This document shows positions 16,116 through 23,840 of a stretch of 24,568 nt of DNA, piece by piece. The stretch spans positions 1 to 24,568 of the forward strand of contig JAJJLU010000660.1 of NCBI GenBank assembly GCA_023807065.1, read 5' to 3'. How positions within the stretch are numbered: position 1 is the stretch's first letter; every line of letters starts with the position of its first letter. Below the pieces are notes generated by a model that was not told where the DNA came from, made no database searches, and saw only the letters and a list, made by a program, of their open reading frames with translations. The stretch is from Isotricha intestinalis. Lineage: Eukaryota; Ciliophora; Litostomatea; Vestibuliferida; Isotrichidae. Both the position numbers and the translations under genes were made by a program.

Positions 16116-17111
16116 ATGAGTAAACGTTCATCATCAGTAACAAAAACTTTAGATTCTGATAGTGGAAAAATATCAGAGTTAGAAAATAAGAATGAAGATA
16201 AAAAAAATAAAAGAAAAAAAATAAGGAAAAAAGGAACAATAAAAACAAAAACAATAACAGAATTTCCTTCAATTATAAAAAAGAAAATTAATCCAATATT
16301 AATAAATAATTTAGTTGAAAATAAAATAAGAGTAAATTTAAAAAAAAGAATAAAGCCTTTATTAATAACATTTATTTTTAGAAGAGAAAAATACGAAATT
16401 TCAATTGGAAGAAAAGCAAATTTTAAAGATTTAAAAGAAAAAATAAGTCAACTTATTGAAGTTCCAATTGATGATATTAATGTAAAATTAGTAAATTATG
16501 AAAATATAATTAATGATTCCGATATAATAAATAATATTATTAAAAATATTAAATTTCCAATTTTTAAAGTTAAAAAAAAGAATTTACATTTACTTTTATT
16601 ATCACAAATTTATATTAAAAATTATAAGAATAAAGTTATTGTTGAAGGAATTAAAAATAAAGAAGATTTTCAAAATCAAATTGAAACTTTTTTTAATAAT
16701 AATTTATTAAATAAAGATTTTTTAATGGAACCTTTATCAAAAGATATTTATTCTATTGGTTTTACTTCAAGAGATATTGCTTTTGATTTTCAAAGATATT
16801 TAATTATTTTAAGATTAACAAATAAATTATATTATGATATTAAATCTTCTTTTAAAAATGAAAATCCTATTATTAAGAAAAAAAAAAGAAATAATAGTTA
16901 TGAATTTAGAAATAATAAACCAATCGATTTTTTTTCTTCTTCTCCTTTTATTAATATTTCAACTCCTTATATTTCATATGAAGAAATGAGAAGAAAAGAA
17001 GAAATTGAAAATAAAAAAAAATGGATTTGTGATAAAAATTTTTTTACAGCTGTAAAAAATCAATCAGATAATTATTCAAATAATTATAGTAAACAATATA
17101 GTTTATTATAA
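16116..17111 (+). CDS. Protein with possible ubiquitin-like and RRM-like folds, unknown function
   Basis: A 331-aa protein. A basic, Lys-rich N-terminus (about 28-48) could be a nuclear or nucleolar signal. Residues about 84-140 have a ubiquitin-fold rhythm: ITFIFRREKYEISIG, then KDLKEKISQLIEVP, then KLVNYENIINDSD. Residues about 173-240 read like a beta-alpha-beta module (KVIVEGIKN ... YSIGFTSRDIAFDFQRYL) that resembles an RRM. Near the C-terminus, YISYEEMRRKEEIENKKKW followed by ICDKNFFTAV looks like a conserved peptide of the kind seen in alveolate hypothetical proteins. None of these calls is firm. The coding frame itself is well supported by length, composition and the TAA stop. Confidence 0.75.
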   Translation: MSKRSSSVTKTLDSDSGKISELENKNEDKKNKRKKIRKKGTIKTKTITEFPSIIKKKINPILINNLVENKIRVNLKKRIKPLLITFIFRREKYEISIGRKANFKDLKEKISQLIEVPIDDINVKLVNYENIINDSDIINNIIKNIKFPIFKVKKKNLHLLLLSQIYIKNYKNKVIVEGIKNKEDFQNQIETFFNNNLLNKDFLMEPLSKDIYSIGFTSRDIAFDFQRYLIILRLTNKLYYDIKSSFKNENPIIKKKKRNNSYEFRNNKPIDFFSSSPFINISTPYISYEEMRRKEEIENKKKWICDKNFFTAVKNQSDNYSNNYSKQYSLL

Positions 17112-17331
17112 ATATTATTTTATCTTTTTTATAATTATTAAAAACATAAAAAAAAAATAATAAAAATAAACTTAATATAATTAATCTTTTTAAATTTTTT
17201 TTTTAAATTGATTTCTCTTTTTTCAAAAATAAACATTTAATAATTTCTATAATTTATTTTAATTCTTATAAATATATTTAATGAAAATGTAAAATGTAAA
17301 TTTAAAAAAATTATTTACATGAAAACAAATT

Positions 17332-20300
17332 TTATTTTTTATCCATTCCAAATAATCTAGGAGGATGTAATCCAACATAAAATTCATTAGTCATATCATA
17401 AGTCAATAATCCAGTTTCAGCATCTCTAACAGGCAAAACAAATTTTTCTTTTAAATTTTTAAATTTAGGTTTAATAATTTTCATAATAGAAGGAATTAAA
17501 TTTTCAATTTTAATATATAAATCTTGTTCATTTCTCTTTTCAAAAGTCCATTCAAATTTATTTTCATTTTCAGGGACAGGACTTAATTTATCAATAAATC
17601 TACAAATAGCTTCTAAAAATTCAGGGAAAATCATATTATAATGTTTATCAAAATCAATTTCATTTTCTTGTAATCTCATAGAAACATTATATATAGTAGG
17701 AATTTCTTTAACTGGGAAATCACTGTCCATTAATTTATTAATTAAAGTAGTAAATTCATCTAACCAAATACTAATTGAATCTTTTCTTCCTATTTTTTTT
17801 TGAGTGGCATATGAATTATATAATCCATCAAAAATTGGTAAATATGCTTTTATTGTATTATCTACATATTCATTATAATATCTTTTTTGTCTCCAATCAT
17901 TATGACAAAATTTTGATAAATATGGTAAATAATGATTTTCAAATGAATATTCTACTGCTTCTGGAATATTATCAAATAGTTTAGTTCTATAATATTTATC
18001 TTTTGATATTTTCACTAATAACATCATCCATTGATGTCTTATTATATTATCTGGAATATTTATATTTTTTTTCCTTCCATCTTTATCTAATTGATTACTT
18101 TTTGTCTCAGTTAATTTAACTAATACATCATTTATTAAATATTTATTATCTAATAAATTTGGACAATTTGTTGCAAATTCAGAAATTGAATTTTGTCCTA
18201 TTTGCCATATTTTCCATCCTAAAATTGATGATAAACTTCTATAACAATCTATTAATTTTGGATAATATTTTCTTAAATCTGATTTTAATTTTTTTTGTAA
18301 TCTTTGATCTGTTAAATCTTTATCATTTTCATATTGCCCTCTTTGATAATCATATTCAAAAGCTTTATCATATATTTTTTCATCTTCTCCTTCATAATTA
18401 TATTTATAATAAGCCCAAATTGACATTGAAAATTTCCATGGTATTCTTTCTTTTTTCTTTTTAAATAATTGCTTTTCTGGTCTTGGAACACAAAATTTAA
18501 TTAATTTTAAAAATAATTTACTATCAATTACTTGAGGATTTATTTCTACTTTTTCATTCGCTACTTTTGTTATTATAAATTTCTTTTCTAAATATTGAGG
18601 TGAATTATCTTCTAAATATAAATTATTACTTTCATTATTATCATCTTTTAATTTTATTGTTTCTTCATGAATTATTGCTTCTTTTAAATTTAATATTTTA
18701 TCTTCATCATATTTTAAACAAGGAATATTATTATATGAATAAAAGTAAATTAAATTTCCAGGAGGACACATTCTATAACAAATATATTTTTTTTTTATTT
18801 CATTAAATGACATTTCAAAAGAATTAAAATTTTCAAAATTAAAATGAATATGACATTTATCAATTCCATCAGGAAAAGGACTTGGAATTTTTTCTACTTC
18901 TTTAATATCATATTCAAAATATTTTTCTCTCCAACCTTCACAAATCCAACAATTATTTTTTCCTCTTATTTTTTTAACATTTAATATATTTGATTTAATT
19001 AAAGGATGTTCATTATTAATTCTATAAAAAATTTGACTTGAAGCAAAGTGATTTTTTTCATAATGTAATTTATCAACAGCATGAATAAAACCTAATTCAT
19101 CAATAAACATATTATTTCCATCAACATGAATTCCTAAAATCGAATGATTAAATTTAACATCATTTTCTATTTGTTTACAATCAAAATAACCTATATTATT
19201 ATGAGAAATATCTAAATGTAATAATTCTATATCTTCATTTTTAAATAATTCACATAGTTCTTTTACAAAAGGAGAAATTATATTTTTTTTTAAATTTAAA
19301 TCTGGAAGACTTTTACTTTTTGATAATGAAGATACTATTGTTGGTTTTGGAAATTTTAATGTCATTCTTATTTCTTCTAATTCTGCATTATTAAATACTC
19401 TATTTTTATTATCTTTATTATCTTTTATTAATTCTTCTCTTGTTGGAATATCTTCACTTAAATTTGAACCTATTAAATTCCATGATATATCTAAAAATTT
19501 TATATATATATGCTTTTTTAATTCTGACATTATTAAACTCATTCCAAAATTTTTAAAGTTATTTTGATATAATATAAAAACTTTTAAATATATACAATTT
19601 TTGACTAATAATGCCATTTCTGAAGCACAATCATCATTAATATTATTAGCTCCAAAATTTAAATATCTAATTAAAAAAGATTTTGATTTGATAATTTTTT
19701 TAATTAAATAAATAATTAATCTATTACCAAATAAATTTCCTTCAATATTTAAATGTTCCAAATTTGAATTAGAATCATCTAATAATTTTCCTAAACTAAA
19801 AACAGAATTTTCTCCTAAATTATTATAAGAAAGATCTAAAATAGTTAATTTTGAAGATAATTCATTATTATTAATAATAGAATTACATAAAGCAGAAATA
19901 CCAAAATCAGTTAATCTATTTTGAGAGAGAGAAATTTCATGGATATGATTAATAACATTTAAACTTTTAATTAAAGCTAAAATATAATTATCACCCATTC
20001 TTTTATGATTAATATTTATAATAGATTCATTTCCTATTCTTTTTATTATTCCAATTGGATTTGGAATTATTTTAAATTCATTTGCTCCATTTATAAAATT
20101 AAATGAAGGTGTTTTTATATTATTTACTCCTTTTCTATTAAGATCATATGAGTTATGTACTTTTTTATAAAATTCCATAAAAGAATTTTTATCACTATAT
20201 TTTGTATTTCGAAATATTTTTTGAGAATAATTTGAATATGAATTTAATAAATCTTGGGAATTATTTTTTCTTAAGAATATTTTTTTTTTTATTGTTAATA

Positions 20301-20553
20301 TTTCATTTATTTTCTCATTTACTCTTGAACTGTTTATTATTTTTGTATGGATTGAATTTTCTTCTTCTTCTTCTTTTGAATTTTCTGATAATTCATTTTC
20401 TATTTTGTTATTTTTTTTTAATTTTAATAAAGGAATTTTTATTTTTTCTTTTTTCTTTTTATTAGTTTCATCCTTTTTTTTATTTAATAAATCTTGAAAA
20501 TAGTTTAAATTATATGGTAATATTGTTTTATTATTTTTTACTCCCATTGACAT
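17332..20553 (-). CDS. Large leucine-rich-repeat protein with ciliate-type C-terminal domains
   Basis: A 1073-aa protein, the longest here. Residues 1-165 are Lys/Asn-rich. About 180-485 holds RNI-type leucine-rich repeats (e.g. LTILDLSYNNLGENSV at 236-251, LEHLNIEGNLFGN, LLHLDISHNNIG), interrupted by a 365-435 insertion. A second module follows, marked by NCWICEGWREKYFEY (534-548) and RMCPPGNLIYFYSYN, probably a beta-sandwich. The last ~400 residues form a helical domain with FPEFLEAICRF at 976-986, a pattern seen in ciliary and cytoskeletal LRR proteins. The function is unknown; a protein-interaction scaffold in the cortex or cilium is a guess. A second Met lies two codons in. Its start is 37 bp from the divergent methyltransferase gene. 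Stop TAA. Confidence 0.9.
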   Translation of the reverse strand: MSMGVKNNKTILPYNLNYFQDLLNKKKDETNKKKKEKIKIPLLKLKKNNKIENELSENSKEEEEENSIHTKIINSSRVNEKINEILTIKKKIFLRKNNSQDLLNSYSNYSQKIFRNTKYSDKNSFMEFYKKVHNSYDLNRKGVNNIKTPSFNFINGANEFKIIPNPIGIIKRIGNESIININHKRMGDNYILALIKSLNVINHIHEISLSQNRLTDFGISALCNSIINNNELSSKLTILDLSYNNLGENSVFSLGKLLDDSNSNLEHLNIEGNLFGNRLIIYLIKKIIKSKSFLIRYLNFGANNINDDCASEMALLVKNCIYLKVFILYQNNFKNFGMSLIMSELKKHIYIKFLDISWNLIGSNLSEDIPTREELIKDNKDNKNRVFNNAELEEIRMTLKFPKPTIVSSLSKSKSLPDLNLKKNIISPFVKELCELFKNEDIELLHLDISHNNIGYFDCKQIENDVKFNHSILGIHVDGNNMFIDELGFIHAVDKLHYEKNHFASSQIFYRINNEHPLIKSNILNVKKIRGKNNCWICEGWREKYFEYDIKEVEKIPSPFPDGIDKCHIHFNFENFNSFEMSFNEIKKKYICYRMCPPGNLIYFYSYNNIPCLKYDEDKILNLKEAIIHEETIKLKDDNNESNNLYLEDNSPQYLEKKFIITKVANEKVEINPQVIDSKLFLKLIKFCVPRPEKQLFKKKKERIPWKFSMSIWAYYKYNYEGEDEKIYDKAFEYDYQRGQYENDKDLTDQRLQKKLKSDLRKYYPKLIDCYRSLSSILGWKIWQIGQNSISEFATNCPNLLDNKYLINDVLVKLTETKSNQLDKDGRKKNINIPDNIIRHQWMMLLVKISKDKYYRTKLFDNIPEAVEYSFENHYLPYLSKFCHNDWRQKRYYNEYVDNTIKAYLPIFDGLYNSYATQKKIGRKDSISIWLDEFTTLINKLMDSDFPVKEIPTIYNVSMRLQENEIDFDKHYNMIFPEFLEAICRFIDKLSPVPENENKFEWTFEKRNEQDLYIKIENLIPSIMKIIKPKFKNLKEKFVLPVRDAETGLLTYDMTNEFYVGLHPPRLFGMDKK

Positions 20554-20590
20554 TACTTTTTAAAATTAATTATTTAAATTTTATTTTAAA
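20554..20590. promoter_or_regulatory. 37-bp divergent intergenic region
   Basis: Only 37 bases, almost all A and T, separate the start codons of the LRR gene (minus) and the methyltransferase gene (plus). Both transcription starts must lie in or beyond this gap, so either a minimal bidirectional promoter or overlapping 5' ends is implied. Confidence 0.55.
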
Positions 20591-21323
20591 ATGAGTACTG
20601 ATTTAGTTCCTTTTACATATTTTAATATTCATGATTTAGAAGACCAAAAAAGAGGAGAAGATAAATATTCTAATAATAAAAGATTATTTTATGTTAATGA
20701 TAAAGTTATTTCAATAAGGCAATTTAAAGAAAAAGGAATTGGAGGAACTTTTTGGGATACAGTAAAATTTTTTTTTAAATTAGTCAATTTTAGTTGTTGA
20801 ATACTTTAAAGAACATAATAATTTAATTGAAGGAAAAAATATAATAGAAATTAGTTCAGGTTGTGGTTTAGTTTCAATGGCAATTTCTCTTTTAAATGCT
20901 AAATTAATTGTTTCCACTGAATTAGAAAATATTTTAGAATCTAATACTAAATTAAATATTAATGATAATTCAGAAAAAAATTCCTTTTTAAATTTAAAAT
21001 GTGAAGTTCTTGAATGGGGAAATGAAAACAATATTTTTAATATTGAAAAAAAATATAAAGATATTAATTTAATTGTTTGTTGTGAATTATTATATAAGGA
21101 AGCTCCTTTTGATAAATTATTTGAAACTTTAATTCATTTTTCAAAATTTTACAAAAGAATTCCTATTTTATTTGCTTATAAAAAAAGATATATTTTACAA
21201 GAAGAGTGTTTGAATCAAATGAAAGAATATTTTGATATAAAAGAAATAAATAGAAATGAATATCATAAAGATTTTAAAGATAAACTAAATTATCAATTAT
21301 TAAATATAATATATAAAAAATAA
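20591..21323 (+). CDS. Two-exon METTL21/FAM86-like protein N-methyltransferase
   Basis: Exon 1 is 20591-20761 (57 codons) and exon 2 is 20784-21323; splicing gives 236 aa. The joined protein reads GIGGTFWDT (49-57), then SILVVEYFKEH. This is the GGxxWD start typical of METTL21/FAM86/EEF1AKMT lysine methyltransferases leading into the first Rossmann helix. SAM-binding motif I is IIEISSGCGLVS (77-88), followed by the acidic post-I TELE. The family's (D/E)xxY motif appears as ELLY in IVCCELLY. These enzymes methylate Lys on chaperones and translation factors in the cytosol. Without splicing the frame breaks at a TGA and motif I is lost from the N-terminal part. The C-terminal part is of normal length. 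It converges with the next gene at 70 bp. Confidence 0.9.
20762..20783 (+). other. 22-nt intron in the methyltransferase gene
   Basis: The sequence is GTAAAA, a T run, then AAATTAG; GT-AG, phase 0, 22 nt. It is the only nearby GT-AG choice that joins the GGTFWDT exon to the SILVVEYF frame; the next AG, at 20791, gives the wrong frame. Retention leads to a TGA a few codons on. Confidence 0.92.
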
Positions 21324-21393
21324 AAGAACAAATGAAAAACAACAAAATTATATTTAAAATTATTTCAAAAAAAAAATTTAAATAAAAAACAAA

Positions 21394-22089
21394 TTAATAA
21401 AAAGAGCTTTTATACTGTGAAAAATCACTATTAGTTTGCAAAGGGTAAGTATCATTCCTTGTAGATAAATTTCTATCATCATTATTAAAATTTAATTTTC
21501 TCATAGGAACATAAGTAGTTAAATTAGTATTAAAACCAGGACATTCATATTTATCTCTATTAACTATCATTTCTAAATTATTATAACAACATTGAATATT
21601 ATTTTTTTTCATTTTATCAACTCCATTATTTATAATTTGAAGTGTTGAAATTGGTCCATTTAAAATTTTAGCAGTGTAATTTTTTCTTCTTTCTTTAAAT
21701 GCTTTTAATCTTTCATTATATTTTTTATCAAGTAAATCTCTTTCAAATTCATAATCATCTTCATCATATTTTTTATTAAGTAATTTATTGTTATTAACTT
21801 GTTCTTTTGATAATTTTTTATATATTAAAGAATCTTTTGAAAAAAATCTATTTGATAATTCTTTTGGTTGATTTATTGGAAGTTGACCTGATATTCTTTC
21901 ATTATTAAATTTCTTTTGATAATATTGATTTAATTTATATCTTGATTCTTTTAAAAAAGCATTTGGATCATCTTCTGCATCTATTGAATATGCTGCTTTT
22001 CTTGATTGTTTTCTAATAAATGATTTTGATGGATTTAATTTTGATGTGTTTAATTTTGATGTGTTTAATTTTGATGATGATGTATTCAT
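21394..22089 (-). CDS. Small basic protein with SKLNT tandem repeats, unknown function
   Basis: A 231-aa hydrophilic, basic protein. The N-terminus contains three tandem SKLN[T/P] units encoded by a 15-bp DNA repeat. The middle (about 100-140) is charged and helical (DEDDYEFERDLLDKKYNERL), and the last third is Asn/Tyr-rich with a conserved-looking NKDKYECPGF-like patch around residue 180. I recognise no domain, signal peptide or membrane segment. It converges with the methyltransferase gene, 70 bp between stops, and its start is divergent from the AGC kinase gene. The frame is open and ends in TAA. Confidence 0.72.
   Translation of the reverse strand: MNTSSSKLNTSKLNTSKLNPSKSFIRKQSRKAAYSIDAEDDPNAFLKESRYKLNQYYQKKFNNERISGQLPINQPKELSNRFFSKDSLIYKKLSKEQVNNNKLLNKKYDEDDYEFERDLLDKKYNERLKAFKERRKNYTAKILNGPISTLQIINNGVDKMKKNNIQCCYNNLEMIVNRDKYECPGFNTNLTTYVPMRKLNFNNDDRNLSTRNDTYPLQTNSDFSQYKSSFY
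22031..22075. repeat. Three tandem 15-bp in-frame repeats
   Basis: Units begin at 22031, 22046 and 22061. The second and third are identical (GTGTTTAATTTTGAT on the plus strand) and the first differs by two bases. On the minus strand they encode SKLNT, SKLNT and SKLNP. The near identity suggests recent slippage. Confidence 0.85.
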
Positions 22090-22328
22090 TTTTATATTTT
22101 ATTTTTTCATTGTAATTCAAAGAATATAAAAAATAAATAAAAATAAAAGGATAAAATAAGTTATTTTTTATATAATGATTTTTAAAAATAATTTTTTTTA
22201 AATAAAATGATATATATTTACTTTATGATTTATTTATATAATATAGATTTCAATCTTTGTCTTTTAATTGGAATTTAAAGAATTAAATATTAAAATTTAT
22301 AAGAAAATAAAATAAAAAAAAATAAAAA

Positions 22329-23639
22329 ATGGGTCAAATGGAATTGACTACAGCTTTAAAAGGAGTTTCAGAACCAAATAAAAGTCTTTTTGAATTTATA
22401 GAAATAATAGGAGTAGGAGGATATGGAAATGTATGGAAAGTAAAATATAAAAAAACAAAACAAATATTAGCTTTGAAAGAACTTTCAAAGAAAATATTAT
22501 TAGAATCTAATTTAATTTCATCAACTTTTAAAGAAAGAGATATTTTATGTTCATTATATTCTCCTTATATTACAAATTTATATTGTACTTTCCAAGATAA
22601 ATATAATTTATATATTGTACTTGATTATTTACCAGGTAAAGATTTAAGAGATAAAATGACAAAGAAAAAAAAATGTGATTTCACAGAAAATCAAATTCAA
22701 TTTTTAGCAGCAAATATAATTTTAGGATTAGAATATATTCATTCAGAAGGAATAATACATAGAGATATAAAACCAGAAAATTTAGTATTTGATTCTAAAG
22801 GTTATATTAGAATAGGAGATTTTGGTATTTCTGTTCATGATGATGGTAAATATTATCCTCCTGCAGGAACTCCAGGATATCTTGCTCCTGAAAGTATTAT
22901 GAATAAATATAAATTTTCTAAAACTGCTGATTATTTTAGTTTAGGGATTATTTTATATGAAATTGTTATGAATAAAAGACCTTTTTCAGGAACTGAGATA
23001 AGTTCTTTAATTGATGAATTTAATAATAAAGTTATTAATTTAAATGCAAAAGATGTAAATGGAAAATACAATGATAATTTAATCGATTTTATTAATAAAA
23101 TGCTTATAATTGATCCAAAGGAAAGAATTGGTTATAATAATATTGATGAAATTAAAAAACATAAATTTTTTAATACTATTGATTGGAAACACTTATATCA
23201 TAAAACTATAAGATCTCCTTTTATTGAAGATAAAAAAGAATTGAAGAAGTTAGAATCTTTTAATGAAATAAATATGGAAGAATGTTTAAGTGATGAATTA
23301 CAAAATAAATTTGCTAATTTTACTATGTTACATAAAATCAATTTTTCAAAACCTTTTTTATATCAAAAAGGTATTAAAAATCCAAGTGCGAAAGTTTCTG
23401 ATTCAAATATAAGTACAGCTCTTAAAAATACCAAAATAAATAAAAAAGTAACTTTTCCTAAATTATTTTTTAATAATAATCAAAAAAAACCACAAGAAGA
23501 TGATTCTTTTGAATTTGAAATTAAAAAAACTAAAAGTAATAATTATGAAAGAATATCTAGTTATCGTTCTAATAATGTTGGGGAAAAAATTAAAAAAGAA
23601 TTAGAACTTAATAAAAAATTTGATGTTCAAAAAAAATAA
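22329..23639 (+). CDS. AGC-family Ser/Thr kinase, STK32 (YANK)-like, myristoylated
   Basis: A 436-aa protein. The kinase domain spans about 21-281 with all catalytic elements: GVGGYGNV (28-35), Lys50 in ALKEL, helix-C Glu69, HRDIKPEN (144-151), DFG (164-166), APE (186-188) and the activation segment AGTPGYLAPES. AGC features follow: HKFFNTIDWKHLYHK, then SPFIEDKKEL. There is no clear hydrophobic FxxF/Y motif of the PKA/PKC type, and FNTIDW resembles the STK32/YANK group, whose members also start MGx. MGQMEL here offers Gly2 for myristoylation. The tail contains KKVTF (372-376), an RVxF-like PP1 site. It should be an active, membrane-associated kinase; PKG-like assignment is the alternative. 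Stop TAA. Confidence 0.9.
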   Translation: MGQMELTTALKGVSEPNKSLFEFIEIIGVGGYGNVWKVKYKKTKQILALKELSKKILLESNLISSTFKERDILCSLYSPYITNLYCTFQDKYNLYIVLDYLPGKDLRDKMTKKKKCDFTENQIQFLAANIILGLEYIHSEGIIHRDIKPENLVFDSKGYIRIGDFGISVHDDGKYYPPAGTPGYLAPESIMNKYKFSKTADYFSLGIILYEIVMNKRPFSGTEISSLIDEFNNKVINLNAKDVNGKYNDNLIDFINKMLIIDPKERIGYNNIDEIKKHKFFNTIDWKHLYHKTIRSPFIEDKKELKKLESFNEINMEECLSDELQNKFANFTMLHKINFSKPFLYQKGIKNPSAKVSDSNISTALKNTKINKKVTFPKLFFNNNQKKPQEDDSFEFEIKKTKSNNYERISSYRSNNVGEKIKKELELNKKFDVQKK

Positions 23640-23840
23640 ATGAAATAGATTAAAAATTTTTAAATAATTCTATTAAGGGTTTCATTTTTATAAATTTTGA
23701 TTATTGAATGAAAACAATTATATATATATAAAGAAATTTATAAATAATATGTTTATTTTAACTTGAAAAAAAATGATCTGTTTAATTGTTAATGGAAAAT
23801 TATATAATTAAAATAATTTTCATATATTAAAAAAATATTT

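Noticed and set aside
17775..17984. Short plus-strand frames across the LRR gene (here and near 18159, 18600 and 20202)
   Set aside because: All are antisense to the continuous 1073-codon minus-strand frame and are Leu/Ile/Phe-rich shadows.
22440..22470. A 31-nt GTAAAA...TTAG string in the AGC kinase gene
   Set aside because: It spans the beta2-beta3 region up to the ATP-binding Lys, which is conserved when read through; removal shifts the frame.
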